A DNA stretch of 8,553 nt from an uncultured Lachnospiraceae bacterium. Its GTDB lineage: Bacteria; Bacillota; Clostridia; Lachnospirales; Lachnospiraceae. The position numbers and the translations under genes were made by a program. The notes beneath the pieces are model-generated. The model had not been told where the DNA came from and did no database searches. It was given only the letters and a program-made list of their open reading frames with translations. Location: contig CALZMS010000029.1 of NCBI GenBank assembly GCA_945788595.1, positions 1 to 8,553 on the forward strand, in the 5' to 3' direction. Shown here piece after piece: positions 1 through 5,915 of this stretch (within the stretch, counting starts at the first letter, position 1; every line of letters begins with the position of its first letter).

Positions 1-386
1 TCGTCCCGTTCAATTGCCGCCGAAAACTCATCAGCCGCCTGACACAGTTCTTTAAACTGCACATCTGTCATCCTCTCACAGGCAAAGCGTACTGCCATCT
101 CTTCCAGCCCCAACCGAACCTCCAGAACCTCGATCAGATCCTTTTCTGTGATCTGTGCCACCTGTGCCCCTCTGCGCGGCATCATAATGACCAGTCCCTC
201 CTGCTCCAGCTTATGGATCGCTTCTCTCACCGGTGTGCGGCTTACCCCCAGACGGTTCGCCAGGGTGATCTCCATCAGGCGCTCTCCCGGCTGCAGCTCT
301 CCCGTCAGAATCGCCTGACGCAAAGTCTTAAACACAACATCCCGAAGAGGCAGATATTCATTCATATCCACATGAAATTCATTCAT
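1..386 (-). CDS. GntR-family regulator, FadR/FCD type (3' end cut by window edge)
   Basis: The first 128 residues are visible; the C-terminal part lies beyond the left edge. Residues 10-75 form a winged helix-turn-helix typical of GntR regulators: an LRQAILTGELQPGERL-like helix and turn, then the recognition segment LANRLGVSRTPVREAIHKLE (about 42-61) and the wing around GLVIMMPRRGAQV. From about residue 82 (KDLIEVLEVRLGLEEMAVRFA) the sequence matches the start of an FCD all-helical ligand domain, so it belongs to the FadR subfamily. The ATG at 386 has a GGAGGAA ribosome site 7-8 bases upstream, and the start overlaps the ispE stop by 8 bases (379-386), which implies translational coupling. 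The effector is unknown; FCD proteins usually bind small carboxylic acids. A TTGTATACAA palindrome upstream of ispE is a plausible operator for it. Family assignment is secure, role is not. Confidence 0.9.
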   Translation of the reverse strand, partial: MNEFHVDMNEYLPLRDVVFKTLRQAILTGELQPGERLMEITLANRLGVSRTPVREAIHKLEQEGLVIMMPRRGAQVAQITEKDLIEVLEVRLGLEEMAVRFACERMTDVQFKELCQAADEFSAAIERD

Positions 387-1254
387 CTTTTGTTCCTCCG
401 CTCTGAAACAGCTTTGTCAGATAGACCACCTGAGCAAGCCCACTCTTTTTCAGTATTTCTCTGGCAGCCATAGCTTTTCTTTCATCATCATAAATACCAA
501 AAACCGTCGGACCGCTGCCGCTCATCATAGCTCCCAGCGCTCCATTTTCCTTCATTAGGCTGCTGATCTGTCCAATCTGCGGATAAGCCGGGATCGTTAC
601 TGTTTCCAGAACATTTCCCATCCTGTCCACCATCCCCTGAAGGTCGCCTGCTTCAATGGCGCTACGAATACCATCAATGTCCGGATGTGCCTCAAGCTGA
701 TCCAGATGAAGATTTTCATATACAAATTTTGTGGAGACACTGATCGGCGGTTTGGCGATCAGCACATGACAGTCAGGTGCCGGTGTCAGCGGTGTCAGCT
801 TCTCTCCAATACCTTCTGCCAGTGCTGTTCCTCTGAGGATACAGTAGGGTACATCCGCACCGATCTTTACGCCTCTCTCCATCAGCTCCTTTCTGGAAAG
901 CCCCAGACGAAACAGCCGGTTAACTCCCACCATCACTGCTGCGGCATCGGAACTTCCTCCTGCCATTCCGGCAGCTACCGGAATATGCTTTTCCAGACGG
1001 ATCTTCAGACCCCTGGAAACATGGAATTCATCCATGAGAAGCTTTGCTGCCTTATATACAAGATTATCTTCATTTACCGGAAGATATTTCAAGTTTGTTT
1101 TTACTGTAATCCCCGGCTCTTCTGTTGCTGTAAGTTCCAGCGTATCGTACATACGGATGGTCTGCATGATCATTCTCACCTCATGGTAGCCATCCTCTCT
1201 TCTTCGCACCACATCAAGACCCAGGTTGATTTTGGCCATTGCTCGTAATTTCAT
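379..1254 (-). CDS. ispE: 4-diphosphocytidyl-2-C-methyl-D-erythritol kinase (IspE)
   Basis: This cytosolic GHMP-family kinase phosphorylates the 2-hydroxyl of CDP-methylerythritol with ATP in the methylerythritol phosphate route to isopentenyl diphosphate. The 291-residue length is normal for IspE. Visible family signatures are the N-terminal KINLGLDV (Lys8 is the conserved active-site lysine), the glycine-rich ATP loop PVAAGMAGGSSDAAA (about 92-106), the substrate motif IGADVPY (131-137, with the catalytic Asp134) and the C-terminal GHMP motif MMSGSGPTVFG (243-253). The start at 1254 is preceded by AGAGGTAGAG, a moderate ribosome site. The stop overlaps the start of the downstream GntR gene (ATGAATGA), so the two are co-transcribed. 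The gap to the upstream sipL is 97 bases and contains a likely promoter and operator, so ispE probably starts its own transcription unit. Confidence 0.97.
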   Translation of the reverse strand: MKLRAMAKINLGLDVVRRREDGYHEVRMIMQTIRMYDTLELTATEEPGITVKTNLKYLPVNEDNLVYKAAKLLMDEFHVSRGLKIRLEKHIPVAAGMAGGSSDAAAVMVGVNRLFRLGLSRKELMERGVKIGADVPYCILRGTALAEGIGEKLTPLTPAPDCHVLIAKPPISVSTKFVYENLHLDQLEAHPDIDGIRSAIEAGDLQGMVDRMGNVLETVTIPAYPQIGQISSLMKENGALGAMMSGSGPTVFGIYDDERKAMAAREILKKSGLAQVVYLTKLFQSGGTKDE

Positions 1255-1286
1255 TATTTTTCTCTACCTCTGTTCGCTTCCGCACT

Positions 1287-1296
1287 TTGTATACAA
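1287..1296. promoter_or_regulatory. Candidate GntR/FadR-type operator, palindrome TTGTATACAA
   Basis: A perfect 10-bp palindrome lies 33-42 bases upstream of the ispE start codon, just downstream of the likely transcription start. Its half-sites TTGT and ACAA fit the TnGT...ACnA pattern of FadR-subfamily operators, and from memory it matches the core of the B. subtilis gluconate repressor operator. The operon it precedes encodes a regulator of this subfamily, so autoregulation is the simplest reading. The flanking bases do not extend the symmetry, and a palindrome this short could occur by chance. Confidence 0.4.
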
Positions 1297-1306
1297 TACA
1301 CTGAAT

Positions 1307-1334
1307 ACTGTACCATAAAAAAAACAAAATGCAA
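1307..1334 (-). promoter_or_regulatory. Possible sigma-A promoter for ispE-gntR
   Basis: On the minus strand TTGCAT (1334-1329) and TACAGT (1312-1307) are separated by 16 bases. The -10 matches 4 of 6 consensus positions and the -35 matches 3 of 6, so this is weak. It is favoured by its position upstream of the first gene and by the palindromic operator directly downstream of the predicted start. The upstream T-run could act as a supporting element. Confidence 0.35.
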
Positions 1335-1352
1335 AGACATATTTCGTTTTTT
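1317..1352 (-). terminator. Possible AT-rich terminator after sipL
   Basis: Starting in the sipL stop codon, the minus strand reads AAAAAACGAAAT, a 10-base loop, then ATTTTGTTTTTT followed by TT. The arms pair over 12 positions with one G-U pair, and the 3' arm runs into a U-tract. The stem is almost all A-U, so it is weak as an intrinsic terminator. It also overlaps the proposed ispE promoter. Confidence 0.35.
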
Positions 1353-2911
1353 CAGCTTCCCACTTTTTTCACCAGCAAAATGGTCTGCCCGGCTTGTGGT
1401 TCTGCCTCCAGACCGTTAAGTTCCCGGATATCCTCCACCGTTGTATAATATTTTTTTGCCAGTTCCCAAAGAGTATCTTGCGGCTGCATCCGGCAGCAAA
1501 CGATCCCGGGAAGATTCCGTATTCTGGATGGATCCAATGGTTTTATACGAATATCCTGCAAAAGCATCAGCGTCTGTCTGCCAAGTACAAGAGCTGAACA
1601 GTTGATGGTAGCCTTGATCTCAATCTCATGACTGTCTGCCATAGTGGTAGACAACTGTTCAAGATCTACATGCAGTTCAAAGCGTACCTGCGGCTGCATG
1701 CCCGGCACTTCGATCATCTGCTGAAAAGGCAGCACAGCTTCCATAGCATAAAAAGGCATATCATCATCACTGACAATATACAGGATCCTAACCTGCAGTA
1801 TTCCCTCTACCTCCAAGCCGCCGGCTGTGACCCGGCATTCATCCACCCTGGCCACACCATCACTGTGACAGATCTGCAGAATTTTCCCCTGCGCTTCTCC
1901 TGTACTCTGCCTGTCTCCTATACGGCACTTGGCTTCGTTTTTGATCAGAAGATACTCTGTCTCCTCCTCTCTGCCCACAGGTGTACATTCCCGTGTAGGA
2001 TCATAGGCATCCATTAACAGAGAAAAGCGCTGTTCTCTTTCCAGACGCAGATCCACGTCTAATACTGCTTCTGCCGTCAGCATCCTCTCCTCCCCGTTAG
2101 CATCCGGTTTCACCGTTATCTGGCTCTGAGACATACGCACTTCGATATTGGGAAGCATATCCGCCTCACACTTTTCACAGTCCAGTGAACCGCTGACTGG
2201 AATGATCTCTTCGATCCATTCCGGCGGACTGGACGGATCTTCTCCCATATACAAAAGGAAGACAAACATTTCTCCCTTATACAGAACTTCTCCCTCTCCG
2301 CAGCGAAGCTTCAGTCCCCTGACCTGAATATCCTGCCAGAGAATTCTCTCCACATCCTGCTTATTTGTCGGCAGCACGATCTCCTCTCTCAGTCGGAGTG
2401 TATCCTTCCTATGTACGCAAATACCAAGAATTGTCTTTTCCTGCCGGAAATAAGACATACTGTCACCGTCTTGCACCTCCACAGGAAGAAGAAGCGACTT
2501 CTGCTCCTGTACATCTGCCACAAAAGAAATCATAGCCTGGATATTCAGTTTTCGCGGATGGATCAAACGGACCGCCAGGTCCTCCACCTCCCAGTTTAAA
2601 CGGATCTTATCTCCATCCCCCACGCCATCCAGCCGCATCGTCTCTTCTATGGGCAGCTGCCCTTCCAGACTACTGATCCCACGATTGTCATCATCTGTCA
2701 CATACAAAAGACAAAATTTCAGTTCTCCGCTAAGCATGATCCGGTCATCTGTCACATTGACTTTACGGATCTGTACCTGACCTTTTTTCTGGATCATTCT
2801 TCCCACATCCGGTCTGACATCCGGCACATTAAACTCTTCATCCAGAGTGATCTGGCTCTCCGCGCTGCTTTTCTGCCGGAGAATACGATATTCCTGTTTC
2901 TGCATCTCCAT
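1352..2911 (-). CDS. sipL: SipL-like spore coat morphogenesis protein (SPOCS/DUF3794 repeats plus LysM)
   Basis: The 519-residue protein has three segments resembling SPOCS/DUF3794 domains (about 30-135, 175-290 and 345-445). They repeat a pattern of a V-x-G-x-L-x-x-x-x-L-Y-V-type strand, as in MLSGELKFCLLYV (59-71), YKGEMFVFLLYM (211-222) and VEGILQVRILYI (368-379). The C-terminus (about 470-515) is a LysM domain: MQPQDTLWELAKKYYTTVED, then IRELNGL and ILLVKKV. This architecture and length match SipL of Clostridioides difficile, which binds the spore-coat ATPase SpoIVA through its LysM domain and attaches the coat to the forespore in the mother cell; B. subtilis uses SpoVID for the same job. 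There is no signal peptide, as expected for a mother-cell cytoplasmic protein. The ATG at 2911 has an AGGAGGGG site 11 bases upstream; Met3 would be too far from it. The gene follows the PrcB-like lipoprotein by 39 bases with no terminator between them. From memory, sipL also lies near ispE in other Clostridia. Confidence 0.85.
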   Translation of the reverse strand: MEMQKQEYRILRQKSSAESQITLDEEFNVPDVRPDVGRMIQKKGQVQIRKVNVTDDRIMLSGELKFCLLYVTDDDNRGISSLEGQLPIEETMRLDGVGDGDKIRLNWEVEDLAVRLIHPRKLNIQAMISFVADVQEQKSLLLPVEVQDGDSMSYFRQEKTILGICVHRKDTLRLREEIVLPTNKQDVERILWQDIQVRGLKLRCGEGEVLYKGEMFVFLLYMGEDPSSPPEWIEEIIPVSGSLDCEKCEADMLPNIEVRMSQSQITVKPDANGEERMLTAEAVLDVDLRLEREQRFSLLMDAYDPTRECTPVGREEETEYLLIKNEAKCRIGDRQSTGEAQGKILQICHSDGVARVDECRVTAGGLEVEGILQVRILYIVSDDDMPFYAMEAVLPFQQMIEVPGMQPQVRFELHVDLEQLSTTMADSHEIEIKATINCSALVLGRQTLMLLQDIRIKPLDPSRIRNLPGIVCCRMQPQDTLWELAKKYYTTVEDIRELNGLEAEPQAGQTILLVKKVGS

Positions 2912-2950
2912 CTTCTTACACTCCCCTCCTATCCTCTATATACCCATTTT

Positions 2951-3373
2951 TTACGGTTCAAATATTACCGGAAGATCCAGATATTCTGTTTTCACAGCGA
3001 TCCAGGGCGCTGTCCGGCTTTCCTGACTCTCTGTCTCCCCAGCCTGTGAATTTCCCTCACTCACCAATTCTGCCTGAAAATATATGGCATCTTCCGTTGC
3101 GGCCAGCCGATTTACCCGGATGCTGTAATCTCCTGCAGACTGCATAGGATATCCGCAAAGCAGATACAGACTGTCTCCATACTGGCAGGCTGTCTGAAAT
3201 GAACTTCCCAGCTTCTCATCCAGCACAGCCTCTACCTCCTCGGGAAGCTCACTTCTGCTCACAACAGTAAACTCCAGATCTCTGCCCTCCTCCTGTTTCA
3301 GCACACTGACCGAACAGCCTGTGAAAAGCAACAGCACAACTGCTGCTGCCATAAGTTTTACTTTTCTTCTCAT
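2951..3373 (-). CDS. PrcB-family lipoprotein
   Basis: A 140-residue protein with an N-terminal lipoprotein signal: MRRKVK, a hydrophobic stretch, then a lipobox LFTGC with the lipidated Cys at residue 20. Phe at -3 is slightly unusual. The C-terminal part (about 65-140), with AGDYSIRVNRL, a strand AIYFQAELV, and then TAPWIAVKTEYLDLPVIFE, resembles the PrcB C-terminal domain, whose usual pattern is GGYSI-x-V ... YPyIVIKTEy-x-xPVxF. PrcB was named as a chaperone-like subunit of the Treponema dentilisin protease complex. Its clostridial homologues are uncharacterised, so no function is claimed. The ATG at 3373 is preferred because GGAGG (3382-3378) sits 4 bases upstream and the basic n-region starts there. 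A GTG at 3388 would overlap the ribosome site and add MSGGC. The gene is first in a two-gene unit with sipL behind a candidate sigma-E promoter, which suggests a role in sporulation (inference). Confidence 0.7.
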   Translation of the reverse strand: MRRKVKLMAAAVVLLLFTGCSVSVLKQEEGRDLEFTVVSRSELPEEVEAVLDEKLGSSFQTACQYGDSLYLLCGYPMQSAGDYSIRVNRLAATEDAIYFQAELVSEGNSQAGETESQESRTAPWIAVKTEYLDLPVIFEP

Positions 3374-3411
3374 ACATCCTCCGGACACGGTCTACCCACA
3401 CTTTTGTTTCC

Positions 3412-3439
3412 ATTCTATGTCTGCCAGGAAAAAATATGC
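3412..3439 (-). promoter_or_regulatory. Candidate sigma-E (sporulation, mother cell) promoter for prcB-sipL
   Basis: On the minus strand GCATATT (3439-3433) and CATAGAAT (3419-3412) are separated by 13 bases. The B. subtilis sigma-E consensus, from memory, is KMATATT, a spacer of about 13-15, and CATACAMT. The -35 agrees fully and the -10 in 7 of 8 positions. Transcription would begin near 3404, about 30 bases upstream of the lipoprotein ATG. SipL acts in the mother cell, where sigma-E is active, which supports the call. No good sigma-A promoter was found in the same place. Confidence 0.55.
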
Positions 3440-3457
3440 TCTTTTTATTTCCGAACC

Positions 3458-3486
3458 TTGCAAGTTTATGTACCGTCCGGTATAAT
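3458..3486 (+). promoter_or_regulatory. Sigma-A promoter for plsC
   Basis: TTGCAA (3458-3463) and a perfect TATAAT (3481-3486) are separated by 17 bases, the ideal spacing. The -35 matches 4 of 6 positions. The predicted start is about 23 bases before the plsC ATG, leaving room for the AAGGAG ribosome site at 3501-3506. It is divergent from the proposed sigma-E promoter in the same 142-base intergenic region. Confidence 0.75.
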
Positions 3487-3515
3487 AAGGAAAGTATTAT
3501 AAGGAGAAAAATGCT

Positions 3516-4250
3516 ATGATTCGTCTGATTCTCGTCGTATTATTTCTGGTAATCTTTCTTATTTTGTCGATTCCTGTCTTTCTCATCGAATGGCTGATAG
3601 GAAAAGTAAACCCGCACGCCCAGGATATCTCTTCGCTGCGCATTGTGCAGGCTGCCTTTAAAATTATTGCTTTTTTATCCGGATGTCACGTAACTGTGAT
3701 TGGAGAAGAAAATGTTCCCAGAGACGAAGCTGTGCTGTATATCGGTAACCATCGCAGTTTCTTCGATGTGGTCCTGACCTATTCCCGCTGTCCGAGTCTG
3801 ACTTCCTATATGGCTAAAAAAGAGATTCTGAAGGTTCCTCTGCTGTCCACGTGGATGCGTTTTCTTCACTGTCTGTTCCTGGACCGCCAGGATATCAAGC
3901 AGGGGCTTAAGACAATTCTGGCTGCTATTGATCTGATCAAAAACGGAATTTCTGTATGTATTTTCCCGGAGGGTACCCGCAGTACTGATGCGGATCAGAC
4001 TAAGCTTTTGACTTTCCATGAGGGTAGTTTTAAGGTGGCTACTAAGACGGATTGTCTGATCGTTCCTATGGCTATTACGAATACTTCCCGGGTTTTTGAG
4101 GATCATATTCCGTTTATTCGTTCTGCGGATATTGTGATTGAGTATGGGAAACCTTTCCGTCCTTCGGAGCTGAGTAAGGAGCAGAAGAAGGGAATTGGGG
4201 GGTATACGCGGGGTGTCATTCAAAAGATGCTTCAGAATAATTTGCAGTGA
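3516..4250 (+). CDS. plsC: 1-acyl-sn-glycerol-3-phosphate acyltransferase (PlsC)
   Basis: A 244-residue, membrane-bound acyltransferase of the PlsC family that acylates lysophosphatidic acid at sn-2 to give phosphatidic acid, the precursor of membrane phospholipids. Residues 3-25 form a strongly hydrophobic N-terminal membrane segment. The catalytic HX4D motif is NHRSFFD (His79, Asp84). The glycerol-phosphate binding motif FPEGTRS is at 150-156, and IVPMAI at 182-187 fits the later conserved hydrophobic block. The ATG at 3516 has AAGGAG at 3501-3506, 9 bases upstream; an ATG at 3511 leads to an immediate stop. It is a single-gene transcription unit and the only plus-strand gene here. From about codon 152 to the end, third positions are nearly all G or T (83 of 93 by hand count), against about 61% in the first 150 codons. 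Exact acyl-donor specificity cannot be read from the sequence. Confidence 0.92.
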   Translation: MIRLILVVLFLVIFLILSIPVFLIEWLIGKVNPHAQDISSLRIVQAAFKIIAFLSGCHVTVIGEENVPRDEAVLYIGNHRSFFDVVLTYSRCPSLTSYMAKKEILKVPLLSTWMRFLHCLFLDRQDIKQGLKTILAAIDLIKNGISVCIFPEGTRSTDADQTKLLTFHEGSFKVATKTDCLIVPMAITNTSRVFEDHIPFIRSADIVIEYGKPFRPSELSKEQKKGIGGYTRGVIQKMLQNNLQ

Positions 4251-4850
4251 GTTGTTGGTCTGTGGGACGATGCAGTTGAGAAAAGGCCTCCACACATTTA
4301 TATAAACGTCGTGCTCCTCCTGCGCTCGCTCCGAGCCTGTAGTCTCGGAGTCGTGCTCGGTAAAGTCGCGCGAGTTTATATAAATGTGTGGAGGCCTTTT
4401 CTCAACTGCATCTGTCTTTGGCTTTATATGGTTTGACCTTTTTTGAAGGCTTCGATGATTTTTTCGAATTGCATGAAGTGGGAGGCTTTTACCAGGACTG
4501 TGTCGCCGGGGGCGGTTTTTTCCATTAGTTTTGGCAGAAGTTCTTCCAGGGTGTTAAAGTGTTGTGTGCAAAGCTGCGGATTTTTTTCTTTTGCTTTGTT
4601 TTCCAGACCTCTGGTGAGGGTTCCTACGGTATAGAGGATGTCGATGTTCAGTCCGCCGGCGAATTCGCCTACTTCCTCGTGGAGGGCGGCTTCGTTTTCT
4701 CCCAGTTCTCCCATGTCGCCGAGGATGGCTATTTTTCTTCCGTTGCCTTTTTGCAGGACTTCGAGGGAGGCTTTCATGGATACCGGGTTGGCGTTATAGC
4801 AGTCATCTACTATGGTTCTCCCGGCCAGTGTCAGGATGTTGAAGCGGCCG
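3969..4850. other. Composition island: third codon positions almost all G/T on the plus strand
   Basis: In plsC codons 152-244 only 10 of 93 third positions are A or C on the plus strand. In the last 140 codons of murF, which is read from the minus strand, about 27 of 140 plus-strand bases at third positions are A or C, and four of those are forced by Met. Outside the segment the values rise: about 58 of 150 in the first part of plsC, roughly half in murF upstream of 4850, and 27 of 40 in the last codons of ddl. The bias follows the DNA strand and not the coding direction, and the island is centred on the 4269-4412 palindrome. Counts were made by eye. The edges are approximate; the one near 4850 is sharper than the one in plsC. 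Confidence 0.6.
4269..4412. terminator. Long palindrome with perfect 39-bp arms, probable bidirectional terminator
   Basis: Arms at 4269-4307 and 4374-4412 are perfect inverted complements over 39 bp, separated by 66 bases. Within each arm AAAAGGCCTCCACAC and its complement GTGTGGAGGCCTTTT give the A-tract, GC-rich stem and U-tract of an intrinsic terminator readable from both sides. This suits the convergent plsC (ends 4250) and murF (ends 4424). The centre holds a second stem, CTCCGAG (4329-4335) with CTCGGAG (4344-4350), and a 9-base direct repeat GTCGTGCTC (4308-4316 and 4350-4358). The arms extend well beyond what a terminator needs and carry no mismatches. A dispersed palindromic repeat or small non-coding mobile element is the alternative. 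Confidence 0.75.
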
Positions 4851-5803
4851 CTTAAGGGTTTAAGGCTCTCAATGCCCTGACAGATTTCCAATAAGGTCAT
4901 TCCAAAGGAAAGTCCCACCGCTGTACCGGCGAGAGCGTTATATACCATATGATTTCCCGGCAGGGGTATATGCACTGTCTGTGTCTCTCCTTCTGCATGA
5001 ATACGGCAGCGCGTACCCATCAGTCCAAGATTTTCTATCTCATCGGCCCACACAGGAAACTTATCCTGTAAACCGAAAAATACGGGACGGATGCCCTGAA
5101 CATCGCTGACCGTTGACAGCTTGTCGTCATCACCATTTAAGATAACCGTTCCATCCTTTTGGATCCAGTCAAACATCTCCGTCTTGGCCTTCAGAATACC
5201 ATCCCTTGTCTTCAGGTTTTCCAGATGACACCAGCCAATGTTTGTGATAACCTCCACCTTTGGCCGGGCAATGCGGGCCAGTCTGGTCATCTCACCGAAA
5301 TCGCTGATACCCATCTCCAGCACAGCGATCTGGTCCTCGTCCCGAAGACGAAATACCGTCAGCGGAAGTCCCAGCTCATTATTAAAATTACCCAGCGTCT
5401 TGAGAACCCGGAATTTTACAGAAAGAACAGCAGCGATCATCTCTTTGGTACTGGTCTTTCCCACACTGCCGGATATACCCACTACGGGAATATTCAGGAT
5501 CTTCAGATACTCCTCTGCCAGATCTTTGACTGCCTGCAGGGAAGATTCTACCTGTATCCACGGATAGTCAGTATCTCCCAGATCCTTTTCTGACAGAGTC
5601 ACCAGCGCTTTCTTTTCCATAACCTGGGGAATAAAGCTGTGTCCGTCTGCCCGGGCACCTACAATAGGCACATACAGGCATCCTTCTTCGATCTTACGGC
5701 TGTCTGTGCTGACTGCTGTGATCTCCCTGTTCAAAAACGCTTCCGGTCCGTGATACGTACCCTTACACACTTTACAGATTCTCTCAATTGTCAATTCTCT
5801 CAT
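4424..5803 (-). CDS. murF: UDP-N-acetylmuramoyl-tripeptide--D-alanyl-D-alanine ligase (MurF)
   Basis: A 459-residue cytoplasmic ATP-dependent Mur ligase that adds the D-Ala-D-Ala dipeptide to the UDP-MurNAc tripeptide, the last cytoplasmic step of precursor synthesis. Domain 1 (about 1-100) has the STDSRKIEEGCLYVPI nucleotide-sugar binding pattern. The central domain has the P-loop SGSVGKTSTK (111-120), TLGNFNNELGLPLT (136-149), EMGIS (163-167), NIGWCHLE (188-195, with Cys where Ala is usual) and KAKTE (205-209), the region of the carbamylated lysine. The C-terminal domain has LPGNHMVYNALA (282-293), DDCYNANP (333-340) and LGDMGELG (361-368). DDCYNANP is typical of MurF rather than MurE. The ATG at 5803 has no usable ribosome site of its own; an in-frame stop lies four codons upstream, and the ATG overlaps the stop of a 16-codon leader ORF. 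The last gene of the cell-wall operon, it ends at the bidirectional palindrome. Its last 140 codons have unusual third-position bias. Confidence 0.96.
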   Translation of the reverse strand: MRELTIERICKVCKGTYHGPEAFLNREITAVSTDSRKIEEGCLYVPIVGARADGHSFIPQVMEKKALVTLSEKDLGDTDYPWIQVESSLQAVKDLAEEYLKILNIPVVGISGSVGKTSTKEMIAAVLSVKFRVLKTLGNFNNELGLPLTVFRLRDEDQIAVLEMGISDFGEMTRLARIARPKVEVITNIGWCHLENLKTRDGILKAKTEMFDWIQKDGTVILNGDDDKLSTVSDVQGIRPVFFGLQDKFPVWADEIENLGLMGTRCRIHAEGETQTVHIPLPGNHMVYNALAGTAVGLSFGMTLLEICQGIESLKPLSGRFNILTLAGRTIVDDCYNANPVSMKASLEVLQKGNGRKIAILGDMGELGENEAALHEEVGEFAGGLNIDILYTVGTLTRGLENKAKEKNPQLCTQHFNTLEELLPKLMEKTAPGDTVLVKASHFMQFEKIIEAFKKGQTI

Positions 5804-5850
5804 ACCGCTTTATAAAATGCCTCAGACGGCAATCTGTCCATCTGAGGCAT
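5800..5850 (-). CDS. Candidate leader ORF (16 codons) coupled to murF
   Basis: The ORF MPQMDRLPSEAFYKAV begins at 5850 directly after AAAAGGAG, and its TGA overlaps the murF ATG as ATGA. Spacing from GGAG is only 2 bases for the first ATG and 11 for the in-frame ATG at codon 4, so the second may be the true start. murF has no ribosome site of its own, so re-initiation from this ORF would explain how it is translated. The reading frame stays open upstream to the end of ddl but holds no better start. The peptide has no run of a regulatory amino acid and no recognised family. It is short enough to be chance, and the start lies in the hairpin described next. Confidence 0.4.
   Translation of the reverse strand: MPQMDRLPSEAFYKAV
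5817..5850 (-). promoter_or_regulatory. Hairpin between ddl and murF: weak terminator or attenuator
   Basis: ATGCCTCAGA and TCTGAGGCAT form a perfect 10-bp stem with a 14-base loop. On the minus-strand transcript the stem is followed by TTTATAAAG, a short and interrupted U-tract, so termination would be partial at best. The murF ATG is 13 bases after the stem. The 5' arm contains the leader-ORF ATG, and the leader ribosome site lies immediately in front. This arrangement could lower or condition murF expression relative to ddl. No promoter was seen in the 112-base ddl-murF gap. Confidence 0.5.
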
Positions 5851-5915
5851 ATCTCCTTTTTCTGATTTTTCAAACTTTATATGCAATTTTGCCGTTTTCT
5901 CTCCGAAACGAATAT

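Noticed and set aside
685..1248. 187-codon open frame on the plus strand opposite ispE.
   Set aside because: It is a shadow of ispE, with many Cys and His residues and no domain pattern or credible start signal.
3374..3388. GTG at 3388 as a longer start for the PrcB-like lipoprotein.
   Set aside because: It would overlap the GGAGG ribosome site and put MSGGC before a normal basic signal-peptide start; the ATG at 3373 gives a standard lipoprotein signal.
4559..4855. 98-codon open frame on the plus strand, antisense and codon-aligned to the end of murF.
   Set aside because: The murF motifs on the other strand are clear. The frame has no ribosome site, and its openness follows from the unusual third-position composition of murF here.
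5861..5915. Possible promoter for murF in the ddl-murF gap (TATAAA and TTGCAT elements on the minus strand).
   Set aside because: No -35 and -10 pair has acceptable spacing, so murF most likely depends on read-through from ddl.
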